Positions 44,705 to 53,583 of a stretch of 64,000 nucleotides of DNA are shown piece by piece. Both the position numbers and the translations under genes were made by a program. Numbering within the stretch: the stretch's first letter is position 1; every line of letters starts with the position of its first letter. This stretch comes from Pseudazoarcus sp963975885 (lineage in GTDB: Bacteria; Pseudomonadota; Gammaproteobacteria; Burkholderiales; Rhodocyclaceae): the NCBI GenBank assembly GCA_963975885.1, contig CAXBIS010000004.1:131287-195286 (forward strand), written 5' to 3'. The notes beneath the pieces are model-generated. The model did no database searches. It was given only the letters and a program-made list of their open reading frames with translations, and had not been told where the DNA came from.

Positions 44705-45364
44705 ATGCGCATCCTGTTGGTCGAGGACGATGCCGATCTGGGCGAGGGCATCCTCGTCGCGCTCAAGTCCGAGCACTACACCGTCGACTGGATGCGTGAC
44801 GGGCGCAGCGCGCTGCATGCGCTGCAGAGCGAGAGCTTCGACATCGCCATTCTCGATCTGGGCCTGCCGCGGATGGACGGCATCGAGTTGCTGCGCGTGC
44901 TTCGCGCGGCCGGCAACGTGATTCCCGTGCTGGTGTTGACCGCGCGCGATGCCACCGCCGACCGCATTGCCGGACTGGATGCCGGCGCAGACGACTACCT
45001 CATAAAGCCCTTCGATGTGGCCGAACTCAAGGCCCGTCTGCGTGCCTTGCTGCGGCGCAGCTTCAGCCGTCCGCAGCCACTGCTCGAATACCGCGAGATC
45101 GTGCTCGACCCGGCCGGTCAGAGCGTGACCTGGCGCGGCGCACCGGTGTCGCTCACGCGCAAGGAATTCCTGTTGCTGCACGAACTGCTCAGCCAGCCCG
45201 GCCGCGTGTTCACGCGCGACAAGCTGCAGCAGGCGCTGTACGGCTGGGGCGAGGAGGTGGAGAGCAATGCGCTGGAGGTGCACGTGCATCACCTGCGCCG
45301 CAAGTTCTTCCCCAGGCTGATCCGCACCGTGCGCGGTGTGGGCTATCTGGCAGACAAGCCATGA
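44705..45364 (+). CDS. OmpR/PmrA-type response regulator
   Basis: 219 residues: a receiver domain with phosphoacceptor near D51 (IAILDLGLPRMDG) and K near 102 (YLIKPFD), and a winged-helix DNA-binding domain (LTRKEFLLLHELLSQPGRVFTRDKL). The sequence is of the QseB/PmrA group, and these bind direct repeats of the PmrA-box type. One such box lies before the operon at 40329-40345. The kinase gene overlaps its stop by 4 bp. Confidence 0.9.
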   Translation: MRILLVEDDADLGEGILVALKSEHYTVDWMRDGRSALHALQSESFDIAILDLGLPRMDGIELLRVLRAAGNVIPVLVLTARDATADRIAGLDAGADDYLIKPFDVAELKARLRALLRRSFSRPQPLLEYREIVLDPAGQSVTWRGAPVSLTRKEFLLLHELLSQPGRVFTRDKLQQALYGWGEEVESNALEVHVHHLRRKFFPRLIRTVRGVGYLADKP

Positions 45365-46749
45365 AGCGCTCGATCCGGTCGCGCGTGATGTTTTCGGTGC
45401 TCGGACTGCTCGCCGTGGCCATGACCCTGCTGTCGGCCAAGGGCTATCTCGATGCCCGTCACGAAATCGAAGAGCTGTTCGACGCCCAGCTCGCGCGCAG
45501 CGCCCGCCTGCTCTCGGGCATGCTCGACGCTGGCTTTGAGTCGGAGCGTCGTGAGGCCGTACAGCGCGCGCTCGACACGGCGATTTCGCGCAGTGGCAAT
45601 GACGAGGCCGGACACCGCTACGAGACCAAGCTCGCGTTTCTGTTGCTCGATTCCGATGGCGCCGTGCAGCTTGAATCAGCCAGCGTCCCTGCAGGGCTGC
45701 GCGATGCGTTACCGGGTGCGCGCGCATCGCTTGGATATCACGACATCCGTGCCGGCGGGCATGGCTGGCGGGTGTTCGTGCTTGGTGACGGTTCGGGGCG
45801 TCAGGTCGTGGTCGCGGAGCGCGAGGATGTGCGTGGCGAGCTCATCGGCAGCATTACGCTGCGCAGCCTGCTGCCGGACGCCGTTGGCCTGCCGCTGATC
45901 GCGTTGCTGGTGTGGCTGGCGATCGGCTGGGGACTGAAGCCGCTGGCCAATATGGTCGCCATGATCCGTGCACGCGACCCCGAACGGCTGACGCCGCTGA
46001 AGCTCGCCCCCTTGCCCGCGGAACTCGAGCCGGTCATCGCCGCGCTCAATCGCTTGCTCGGTCAGGTCGACAGCGTCCTTGGCCGGGAGCGGCGCTTCAT
46101 TGCCGATGCGGCACACGAGTTGCGCACGCCGCTGGCGGTGCTGCGTATCCATGCCCAGAATGCGGTCGAGGCCAACGAGCCGGCTGACCGTGAGGAAGCG
46201 TTGAGCCACCTGGGCGCTGGTGTCGATCGCGCGACGCGCGTCATCTCCCAGCTACTCACCCTGGCCCGGCTGGAGCCGGAGGGCGGCCTGCAACGCACGC
46301 TGGTCGATTTGCGCGACTTCTTGCGCGGGGAAGTGGCCGATATGGTGCCGCTCGCACTGCAGCGCGAACAGGAGGTAAGTTTCGAGGCCGCTGATGCCGA
46401 CGACTATACCGTGCCCTGCGATGCCGGCAGCGTCGGCATCCTGCTGCAAAACCTCGTCGGCAACGCGGTGCAGTATGCCCCTCGGGGCGGCTTGATCCGG
46501 GTTGCACTTCACGCCGGTGAGCAGGTCGTGCGCATCATCGTCGAGGACAACGGACCTGGCGTACCCGAGTCCTTGCATCATCGGCTCACTGAGCGCTTCT
46601 ACCGTGGCGGCGCGGAGGGTGGAGCTGGTCTCGGGCTGGCCATCGTGCAGCGCATCGTCCAGTTGCATGGAGGCAACGTGCTGTTCGGCGAAGCCAAGTC
46701 CGGCGGGTTGCGTGTGGTGGTGTCGTTACCACGCGAGACAGATGCATGA
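45361..46749 (+). CDS. sensor histidine kinase (QseC/PmrB-like)
   Basis: 462 residues. A membrane helix near 10-25 and another near 175-195 enclose a periplasmic domain of about 150 residues. HAMP, the H-box AAHELRTPLAVLRIH (histidine near 255), and the ATPase domain with QNLVGNAVQYAP (N-box) and GGAGLGLAIV (G-box) follow. It should phosphorylate the regulator encoded just upstream in response to an envelope signal. It is the last gene of the operon; a bidirectional terminator follows. Confidence 0.9.
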   Translation: MKRSIRSRVMFSVLGLLAVAMTLLSAKGYLDARHEIEELFDAQLARSARLLSGMLDAGFESERREAVQRALDTAISRSGNDEAGHRYETKLAFLLLDSDGAVQLESASVPAGLRDALPGARASLGYHDIRAGGHGWRVFVLGDGSGRQVVVAEREDVRGELIGSITLRSLLPDAVGLPLIALLVWLAIGWGLKPLANMVAMIRARDPERLTPLKLAPLPAELEPVIAALNRLLGQVDSVLGRERRFIADAAHELRTPLAVLRIHAQNAVEANEPADREEALSHLGAGVDRATRVISQLLTLARLEPEGGLQRTLVDLRDFLRGEVADMVPLALQREQEVSFEAADADDYTVPCDAGSVGILLQNLVGNAVQYAPRGGLIRVALHAGEQVVRIIVEDNGPGVPESLHHRLTERFYRGGAEGGAGLGLAIVQRIVQLHGGNVLFGEAKSGGLRVVVSLPRETDA

Positions 46750-46757
46750 ATAAGGAC

Positions 46758-46784
46758 GGACGGCCCACCGGGGGCCGGCCGTCC
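46758..46784. terminator. hairpin between the kinase gene and leuA
   Basis: GGACGGCC and GGCCGTCC form a perfect 8-bp stem with an 11-nt loop, placed between two convergent genes. There is no clear T-run on either side. Confidence 0.55.
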
Positions 46785-46794
46785 CGCCGGGGCT

Positions 46795-48483
46795 TCAGGC
46801 CGCCTTGGCTTGCACGGCGTGGCCCTGGATGCGGTTGGCGCCGCTGAGCAGGGCCTTGATCGAGGCGGTAACGATGTTGGGGTCGATGCCCACGCCGTAG
46901 CGTTCGCCGGCAACGCCCGGCGCCGTCACCTCGATGAAGGCGCAGGCCTGAGCGTGGCTGCCTTCGCCCACCGATGGCATCGAACGCTCCTCGTAGCTGC
47001 GCACGTCCACCGTGATGCCGAGCGTCTTGAGTGCATGCACGGCCGCATCGATCGGGCCGTTGCCCTCGCCGGAGATGACATGGGTGGCGCCGTCGTGCTC
47101 CACCGTGATGCGCACGCCCTGGGCCTTGCCGCTTTCATAGAGGTGATGTTCCACGTAGCGAACCGGATCAGCCGTGTCGATGTAGGTCTGGTTGAACAAA
47201 TTCCAGATGGCCTCTGCGTTCATCTCGCGCCCTTCGGCGTCGGTCACGCGCTGTACCTCGCCGGAGAATTCCACCTGCAGGCGGCGCGGCATGACCATGC
47301 CGTACTCCGCTTCGAGCAGGTAGGCGATGCCGCCCTTGCCGGACTGGCTGTTGACGCGGATCACCGAGTCGTAGCTGCGGCCCACGTCCGCCGGGTCCAT
47401 CGGCATGTAGGGCACGTTCCACTTGGCGTCCGGTTGCTGCTTGGCAAAGCCCTTCTTGATCGCATCCTGGTGCGAGCCGGAGAAGGCCGTGTACACGAGG
47501 TCGCCGACCCACGGGTGGCGCGGATGCACGGGCAACTGCGTGCAGTGCTCGGCGGTGCGCGCGATGGTGTTGATGTCCGAAAAGTCGAGCTCCGGCCAGA
47601 TGCCCTGGGTGTACAGGTTCATCGCGAGCGTGACGAGGTCGACGTTGCCGGTGCGCTCGCCGTTGCCGAAGAGGCAACCCTCGATACGGTCGGCGCCGGC
47701 CATGATGCCCAACTCGGCAGCGGCCACGGCCGTGCCGCGGTCGTTGTGCGGGTGCAGGCTGAGGATGACGCTGTCGCGGCGTGCGAGGTTGCGGTGCATC
47801 CACTCGACCTTGTCGGCGTAGATGTTGGGTGTGCACACCTCGACGGACGCGGGCAGGTTGAGGATCACCTTGTCCTCGGGCGTGGCGCCCCAGGCTTCGG
47901 TGACCGCGTCGCAGACCTCGAGCACGAAGTCCAGATCGCTGTCGCTGAAGGTCTCGGGGCTGTACTGCAAGACCCACTCGGTTTCCGGGTGTTCGGCCGT
48001 GAGTTCCTTGATGAGGCGGACCGCATTGACGGCCATCGCCTTGACTTCTTCGCGCGTGAAGCCGAAGACGACCTCGCGGAACTGGTCCGAGGTGGCGTTG
48101 TAGACGTGCACGATCGCCCGGCGCGCGCCGGCGAGCGACTCGATGGTGCGACGGATCAAGGGCTCGCGCGCCTGCGTGAGGCCCTCGATGGTCACGTCGG
48201 CCGGGATGTGGCCTTCGTCGATGAGCTTGCGCACGAAGTCGAACTCGGTCTGAGATGCCGACGGAAACGCGACTTCGATCTCCTTGAGACCGATCTCGCA
48301 CAGCATCTTGAACATGCGGAGCTTCTTGTCGGCGTTCATCGGCTCGAACAGCGCCTGGTTGCCGTCGCGCAGGTCGGTACTCATCCAGATCGGCGGATGA
48401 GTGATGGTCTGGTTCGGCCACGTCCGGTCGGGAAGATGGACGGGCGGGAACGCGCTGTACTTGGTCGACGGATTCTTCAACAT
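46795..48483 (-). CDS. leuA: 2-isopropylmalate synthase
   Basis: 562 residues, the long LeuA form common in proteobacteria and actinobacteria. It condenses acetyl-CoA with 2-oxoisovalerate in leucine biosynthesis. STDLRDGNQAL holds the metal-binding aspartate and HPHNDRGTA the metal histidines. The C-terminal LeuA dimer domain (from about residue 430) is present and gives leucine feedback. ATG 48483 is chosen on homology; it has only a weak ribosome site. Transcribed alone, with an Lrp-type regulator divergent 300 bp upstream. Confidence 0.93.
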   Translation of the reverse strand: MLKNPSTKYSAFPPVHLPDRTWPNQTITHPPIWMSTDLRDGNQALFEPMNADKKLRMFKMLCEIGLKEIEVAFPSASQTEFDFVRKLIDEGHIPADVTIEGLTQAREPLIRRTIESLAGARRAIVHVYNATSDQFREVVFGFTREEVKAMAVNAVRLIKELTAEHPETEWVLQYSPETFSDSDLDFVLEVCDAVTEAWGATPEDKVILNLPASVEVCTPNIYADKVEWMHRNLARRDSVILSLHPHNDRGTAVAAAELGIMAGADRIEGCLFGNGERTGNVDLVTLAMNLYTQGIWPELDFSDINTIARTAEHCTQLPVHPRHPWVGDLVYTAFSGSHQDAIKKGFAKQQPDAKWNVPYMPMDPADVGRSYDSVIRVNSQSGKGGIAYLLEAEYGMVMPRRLQVEFSGEVQRVTDAEGREMNAEAIWNLFNQTYIDTADPVRYVEHHLYESGKAQGVRITVEHDGATHVISGEGNGPIDAAVHALKTLGITVDVRSYEERSMPSVGEGSHAQACAFIEVTAPGVAGERYGVGIDPNIVTASIKALLSGANRIQGHAVQAKAA

Positions 48484-48685
48484 GGTCTGTTCTCGCTTTT
48501 CCGGGTTTCGGGTCGTAGCGGTGTGCCGGGCAGAAGTCGTCGCGGGTAGCGAGTTGCTCTGCCTCGTTGCGCTGGGGTTTGTGACCGCTTCGCGCATCGC
48601 GCCGCTCGGGGTTGCCGGGCAGTGCGGGGCATGCCGTTACATCGATGGGTGAAGTCTACGCCGTGCAGTGCAGCATGAGTTTGCG

Positions 48686-48712
48686 AATACACCCCGGTTT
48701 CCGTGGTGTATT
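48686..48712. promoter_or_regulatory. inverted repeat in the leuA-lrp intergenic region
   Basis: AATACACC and GGTGTATT form a perfect 8-bp inverted repeat with an 11-bp spacer. A -10-like CATAAT (48715-48720) follows directly, pointing toward the Lrp-type gene. This could be an operator for that regulator or for leuA control. The rest of the 300 bp gap shows no leader peptide rich in leucine codons. Confidence 0.45.
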
Positions 48713-48783
48713 GGCATAATATTGCGCGATTATGGATGGAAGAGGTGTAAGCTGTTTCTTATTCCGATATCGGACGCAAAACC

Positions 48784-49251
48784 ATGATCCAGCTCGACCG
48801 CTACGACCGCGCCATCCTCGAAGTCCTGCAGCGGGAAGGGCGCATCAGCAATCAGGATCTGGCCGAGCGCATCGGCCTGTCGCCCTCACCGTGCCTGCGC
48901 CGTGTGCGCGCGCTGGAGGAATCCGGCCTCATCACCGGCTATCGCGCCGTGCTCGACCCCAAGGCGCTGGGCCTGACGCTGATGGCGCTCATCCACATCA
49001 GCATGGACAAGCACACGCCCGAGCGCTTCGCCAACTTCGAGGCGCGCATCGACGAGATCCCCAACATCGTCGAATGCCTGCTCATCACCGGCCAGCAGGC
49101 CGACTACCAGCTCAAGGCCGTGGTCGAGGACATGGACGCCTACCAGGCCCTGCTGCTCAACCGCATCACCCGCATCGAGGGCGTGAGCGGCGTGCATTCG
49201 AGCTTCGTGATGAGGCGAGTAGTGGATCGGGGGGTGTTGCCGGTGGAGTGA
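48784..49251 (+). CDS. Lrp/AsnC-family transcriptional regulator
   Basis: 155 residues. The N-terminal helix-turn-helix (SNQDLAERIGLSPSPCLRRVRALEE) and the C-terminal RAM effector-binding domain (IPNIVECLLITGQQADYQLKAVVED) are both typical. It may sense an amino acid. Its divergent position to leuA suggests control of leucine biosynthesis or of itself (inference). Confidence 0.9.
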   Translation: MIQLDRYDRAILEVLQREGRISNQDLAERIGLSPSPCLRRVRALEESGLITGYRAVLDPKALGLTLMALIHISMDKHTPERFANFEARIDEIPNIVECLLITGQQADYQLKAVVEDMDAYQALLLNRITRIEGVSGVHSSFVMRRVVDRGVLPVE

Positions 49252-49270
49252 GCGTGATATGTGCCGAACG

Positions 49271-49798
49271 CTAGGTCTTTCCCTGCTTCCTGCTCTCGCT
49301 GATCCAGTCCGACACCGCGAACAACAGCCCCGACACCACGAAGGTGAGATGAATCACCACCTTCCACATCAGTTCTTCGCCGGTCATCGTGGTGCTGACG
49401 AGGAAGGCCTTGAGCAGTTCGACTGCGGAGATCGCGACGATGGCGCTGATGAGCTTCATCTTGAGGTCGGCAAAGCCGACCTTGCCCATCCAGGCCGGGC
49501 GGTCTTCATGGTTGCCTACCGCCAGCTTCGAGACGAAGTTTTCGTAGCCGCTGAACACGATGATCAGCAGCAGCACCGCGATCAGTGCGGTGTCGACGAG
49601 GGTGAGGATGGAGATGATGGTGTCGTGTTCGATGATGCCGAGCACGCCACCGAGCAGGAAGGCGAGTTCCTTGACGAACTTGATCAGCAGCACGCCGATG
49701 CCCACGATCAGGCCGATGAAGAAGGGCGCGAGCAGCCAGCGGCTGGCGAAGATCGTGGATTCGAGCGTGCGCTCGAACTTGCCCGCGGGTTGTTCCAT
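49271..49798 (-). CDS. UPF0114 (YqhA-like) membrane protein
   Basis: 175 residues with about four membrane helices and the LESTIFASRWLLAPFFIGL opening of the UPF0114/TIGR00645 family. Function unknown. The ATG at 49798 follows homology; the longer frame upstream is not conserved in style. Its 3' end meets the Lrp gene. Confidence 0.87.
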   Translation of the reverse strand: MEQPAGKFERTLESTIFASRWLLAPFFIGLIVGIGVLLIKFVKELAFLLGGVLGIIEHDTIISILTLVDTALIAVLLLIIVFSGYENFVSKLAVGNHEDRPAWMGKVGFADLKMKLISAIVAISAVELLKAFLVSTTMTGEELMWKVVIHLTFVVSGLLFAVSDWISESRKQGKT

Positions 49799-49904
49799 GA
49801 CGATCGATCCTCGTGTGTTGTTGCCGCGATGGTGCGACACAATGTCGCTGCGTGTCACGCGGTGAGCGCATGGGCGCGGCGGGCGGCGGCATCGACGCGT
49901 GTGG

Positions 49905-50267
49905 TCAGTCCTTGTTCAGCATCTTGTCGAGCTCGGCGAAGGGCGTGTGCGTGGCGGGGCGTACGCGGTTGGCGAGGCTGGTGTTTCCCTGTTGCACCTC
50001 GACCTCGCGCTGGTGTTCGTTGTCGTGGCAGTAGATGCACAGCAGTTCCCAGTTGCTGCCGTCCGGCGGATTGTGGTCGTGATTGTGGTCGCGGTGGTGC
50101 ACGGTGAGCTGGGAGAGATTGGCGCGGGTGAATTCACGCCCGCAGCGCGCGCAGATCCACGGGAAGAGTTTCAGCGCGCGTTCGCGATAGCCGCGACTGC
50201 GCAGATCGGCATTGCGGCGGGCCTCGGCGACAAGATGGTCGAGGCGGTCGGAGTCGGTCGATGGCAT
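49905..50267 (-). CDS. YajD-family HNH nuclease
   Basis: 120 residues with the HNH layout: CARCGREF, then LTVHHRDHNHDHNPPDGSNWELLCIYCHDNEHQ. The Cys pairs bind structural zinc and the HH/N/H residues form the nuclease site. YajD-type proteins are common and of unknown biological role. The start at 50267 matches the beginning of homology (MPSTDSDRLDHLV). Confidence 0.85.
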   Translation of the reverse strand: MPSTDSDRLDHLVAEARRNADLRSRGYRERALKLFPWICARCGREFTRANLSQLTVHHRDHNHDHNPPDGSNWELLCIYCHDNEHQREVEVQQGNTSLANRVRPATHTPFAELDKMLNKD

Positions 50268-50643
50268 GGTGGCGTCTCCGTGAGGGCGCTGCTTCCAGCT
50301 TAGTCGGAGACTCCTTGTCGGGCATCGCCTTGAGTTCTTCGTCCCGCCGGGAAGAGGACGACCCGGAGCCCCGTGGGTGCAGGCCATCGGAGCAGTCTAG
50401 CGGAAGCGCACGGATTGTTCGATGCAATGTGGACGCGGTGTTGCGGCGCGCATACGAACTTCGGAGCCGGACCCGAATGACATCGAATCAGGGTTTACAC
50501 CTATCGTTGAAACGGTCTACACATAGAGTGTCGGAGTTGCAGTCTTGCTGCCGCCGACACACGACTGCAGGGCGACCGTCCTGCGGCGAGGGGCAAGTGC
50601 CGGAATACAACCGGCAGGCCCGAATCGCAACAAGGAGACGACT
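50268..50643. other. intergenic segment upstream of the CBS-BON gene
   Basis: 376 bp without a supported gene. It separates two divergent genes. The part from about 50480 to 50530 is relatively AT-rich (GGTTTACACC, TCTACACATAG) and may hold the promoter of the CBS-domain gene. No palindrome or riboswitch-like fold stands out. Confidence 0.4.
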
Positions 50644-51339
50644 ATGCTTGCGTCAGAGGTCATGACCCGTGAAGTGATCACGATCGAACCGCAAACGGAT
50701 GTCCGCGAAATCGTGGACCTGATGATCCGCAACCGCATCAGCGGCTTGCCGGTGGTCGATGGGCAGGGCCGGGTGATCGGGATCGTCAGCGAAGGCGACC
50801 TGATGCGCCGGGTCGAGAACCAGACCGAGCGGCGCGATTCCTGGTGGCTGACGGCGCTGTTCAACGCCCGTGACGACAGCGGCAGCTATATCAAGTCTCA
50901 CGCGCGCCGGGCGGAGGATCTGATGACCCGCAATCCGGTGTGCGTCGCCGAGGACATGCCGCTGTTCCGCATTGCGCAGTTGCTGGAGAAGCACCACGTC
51001 AAGCGCGTTCCGGTCGTTCGGGACGACAGGCTGGTCGGCATCATCAGCCGTTCCAACCTCCTGCAGGGCTTCTCGGCGACGCATACGCAAGCGCAGCGCG
51101 CGGGCAACGCGGATGACGCGCAGATCCGCCGCAGGATCGTCGATGCGCTGGAGGCGCGTTTCGAGATCTCGGGCAACATGTCCAACGTCGTCGTGCGTGA
51201 CGGCGAGGTGGACCTGTGGGGCCTTGCCGAGTCCGAGAGTCAACGCAAGGCGGCGGCCATTCTGGCCGAGGAGACCGATGGCGTGAAGCTGGTGCGTAAT
51301 CACCTGAAGGTCATGACGGCCATGCCGAACCCGGCCTGA
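50644..51339 (+). CDS. CBS-pair and BON domain protein
   Basis: 231 residues. Two CBS repeats (about 8-60 and 95-150; motifs MTREVITIEPQTDVREIVDLMI and MTRNPVCVAEDMPLFRIAQLLEKHHVKRVPVV) are followed by a BON domain (about 160-225). CBS pairs bind adenosine nucleotides and BON domains often bind phospholipid, so a regulatory, stress-linked role is likely. AAGGAGACGACT fixes the start. Confidence 0.88.
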   Translation: MLASEVMTREVITIEPQTDVREIVDLMIRNRISGLPVVDGQGRVIGIVSEGDLMRRVENQTERRDSWWLTALFNARDDSGSYIKSHARRAEDLMTRNPVCVAEDMPLFRIAQLLEKHHVKRVPVVRDDRLVGIISRSNLLQGFSATHTQAQRAGNADDAQIRRRIVDALEARFEISGNMSNVVVRDGEVDLWGLAESESQRKAAAILAEETDGVKLVRNHLKVMTAMPNPA

Positions 51340-51438
51340 ACGTCCCGCTTGACGGCTGGTGCAGATTCGAGCGCCAGTCGCATCCGCAGGCCGCGCCCGT
51401 CGGGTCGCGGCTTTCTTGCGTCTGCCTCGTCTACACGG

Positions 51439-51615
51439 CTAGGGCTCGTCGCGTCCGCTGCCATTGCAGGACGGACACACATCGCCGGTGTCGGTGAGCA
51501 CACCTTCGCCGTCGCACGTGGGGCAGTCGGGTGCGGGCGGACGGGCGCCGGTACGGCCGACGTGAAGGCCGAAGCGCCGTTCGAACCGGTTGAAGAACCA
51601 GTTCAGGAGTTTCAC
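51439..51615 (-). CDS. small DnaJ-like zinc-finger protein
   Basis: About 58 residues. An N-terminal amphipathic helix (LLNWFFNRFERRFG) is followed by two CxxCxGxG repeats, CPTCDGEG and CPSCNGSG, which form one DnaJ-type zinc finger. The start is uncertain: GTG 51615 lies 14 nt from an AGGAG, and GTG 51630 in the same frame overlaps that site. No partner is obvious; it lies just downstream of mutL, on the same strand. Confidence 0.6.
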   Translation of the reverse strand: MKLLNWFFNRFERRFGLHVGRTGARPPAPDCPTCDGEGVLTDTGDVCPSCNGSGRDEP

Positions 51616-51676
51616 GAGGACGTCTAGCACTCCTTTCAGAGTCCTCGGATGGGCGCGTGTTCCCGCGCGTCCTGTG

Positions 51677-53470
51677 TTACTGCCCGCGCATGAAAAGGCG
51701 GTCCAGTTCGGCAATCGAGAATTGCGTCCAGGTCGGGCGACCGTGGTTGCACTGGTCGGCGCGCTCGGTGGCTTCCATGTCGCGCAGCAGCGCGTTCATT
51801 TCGGGGATGGTGAGCTGGCGGTTGGCGCGCACCGCACCGTGGCAGGCCATGGTCGAGAGCAGTTCATTGCGACGCGCGGTGACCACTTCGGTGGCGGGGA
51901 ACTCGCGCAGTTCGGCGAGCAGGCTGCGGATCAGCTCGCCGGCGCTGGCCTGGGCGAGCAGGGCCGGGACACTGCGGATGGCCAGTTCCTCGGGGCCTGC
52001 GGGCGCGACCTCGAAGCCCAGCGAGGCGAGCGTGTCCGCGTGTTCCTCGGCCGCGGCCATGTCGCGCGCGCCGAGCGAGATCACGGCCGGCATCAGCAGG
52101 CGCTGCACGGCGGGGGTGCCGTCGAGCACGGTCTTGAGCTTTTCATAGAGGATGCGCTCGTGTGCCGCGTGCATGTCGACGACGATCAGCCCGCGCGCGT
52201 TCTGGGCGAGTACGTAGATGCCGTGAAGTTGCGCGATCGCGTAGCCCAGCGGGGCGTCCTCGACGTTCACGGCTGATGCCGGTCCGGCGTCCATCGCAGA
52301 CGCCGGCGTCGAAGTCGGCTCGGACGCACCGGCGGTCGCTGTCGGGGCTTCGGGCCGCGCGGTCGAGACGAAATCGAGATAGCTGCGCGTGGCCGAATCC
52401 ATCGCCAGCCGCCCCTGTACCGGTGGCGCCCAGCGCGGTGGCGGAGCTTGCGGGGCGTTTGGTGCGGGGTCGCGTTCGGCGGCGAGCGCCGCGCCCGATT
52501 CGGCGAGCGCGCGGCTGATCGCGTGAAACACGAACTGATGCACGGCGCGTGCTTCGCGAAAGCGCACTTCGATCTTGGCCGGGTGAACGTTGACGTCGAC
52601 GCCGGACGGGTCGAGTTCGAGAAACAGCACGTAGGCCGGGTGACGCTGGCCGTGCAGTACGTCGGCGTAGGCCTGGCGGGCGGCATGGGCGAGCAGCTTG
52701 TCGCGCACGAAACGGCCGTTGACGAAGAAGTACTGGGCGTCGCGGTTGGCGCGCGAGTAGGCTGGTACGCAGGCGAAACCGCTCAGGCGCAGCACGCCGG
52801 CGTCGGCCTCGACCGGACGGGCGTGTTCGAGGAAGTCGTCGCCCATCAGTGCGCCGATGCGCCGTGCCGGGTCGGTCGGCGGCAGGCGATGCGACACGCG
52901 GGCGTTGTGTGCGAACTGGAAGGCGACATCCGGTCGGGCCAGCGCCGCGCGGCGGAACATCTCGTCGCAATGGGCCAGTTCGGTGGGTTCGGTCTTGAGA
53001 AATTTGCGCCGTGCCGGCGTGTTGAAGTACAGGTCCGCGACCTCGACCACAGTGCCGGCGTCGAGCGCGGCGGGAGCGACGCTGCGATCGGCCCCGTCGA
53101 TGCGCCAGGCATGCGCGCTGCCGGTGGCCCGGCTGGTGATGGTGGTGCGCGCCACCGCGGAGATCGCCGCCAGTGCCTCGCCGCGAAAGCCCATGGTGCC
53201 GACGCGTTCGAGGTCGTCGAGACTGGCGATCTTGCTGGTTGCGTGGCGATCCAGCGCCAGCGCCAGATCGGTCTTGTCCATGCCGCAGCCGTCGTCGCCG
53301 ATGCGGATGCGGCGCACACCCCCCTGTTCGAGCTGGATCTCGATGGCGCGCGCGCCCGCGTCGAGCGCATTCTCGAGCAGTTCCTTGACGACCGAGGCGG
53401 GTCGCTCGACGACCTCGCCGGCGGCGATCTGGTTGATCAGGAGGTCCGGAAGCTGGCGGATGGTGGGCAT
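51677..53470 (-). CDS. mutL: DNA mismatch repair protein MutL
   Basis: 597 residues. The N-terminal GHKL ATPase has IAAGEVVERPASVVKELLENALDAGA, DDGCGM and TMGFRGEALA. The C-terminal dimerisation domain ends with the ACHGAVRANRQLT and CNHGRPTW motifs. No endonuclease DQHAAxERxxYE motif: the equivalent reads DMHAAHERILYEK, so a related but altered form is present. It couples MutS mismatch recognition to downstream repair. Divergent from the lipoprotein-purN unit. Confidence 0.95.
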   Translation of the reverse strand: MPTIRQLPDLLINQIAAGEVVERPASVVKELLENALDAGARAIEIQLEQGGVRRIRIGDDGCGMDKTDLALALDRHATSKIASLDDLERVGTMGFRGEALAAISAVARTTITSRATGSAHAWRIDGADRSVAPAALDAGTVVEVADLYFNTPARRKFLKTEPTELAHCDEMFRRAALARPDVAFQFAHNARVSHRLPPTDPARRIGALMGDDFLEHARPVEADAGVLRLSGFACVPAYSRANRDAQYFFVNGRFVRDKLLAHAARQAYADVLHGQRHPAYVLFLELDPSGVDVNVHPAKIEVRFREARAVHQFVFHAISRALAESGAALAAERDPAPNAPQAPPPRWAPPVQGRLAMDSATRSYLDFVSTARPEAPTATAGASEPTSTPASAMDAGPASAVNVEDAPLGYAIAQLHGIYVLAQNARGLIVVDMHAAHERILYEKLKTVLDGTPAVQRLLMPAVISLGARDMAAAEEHADTLASLGFEVAPAGPEELAIRSVPALLAQASAGELIRSLLAELREFPATEVVTARRNELLSTMACHGAVRANRQLTIPEMNALLRDMEATERADQCNHGRPTWTQFSIAELDRLFMRGQ

Positions 53471-53583
53471 CGGGCGGCGGGTCTCGCAAAACGATCAATT
53501 ATACGCGGCGTGCGTGTGCTGGCCGGTGGCGCAGCACCGTTCCGGTATCATGGACGCGCCTTTCCGCAAGTGCCGTGCTGCGC

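Noticed and set aside
46810..48549. 579-residue open frame on the plus strand
   Set aside because: Antisense to leuA, which has all catalytic motifs.
48484..48783. leucine attenuator leader peptide upstream of leuA
   Set aside because: No short frame with a run of leucine codons followed by a terminator hairpin was found on the leuA strand.
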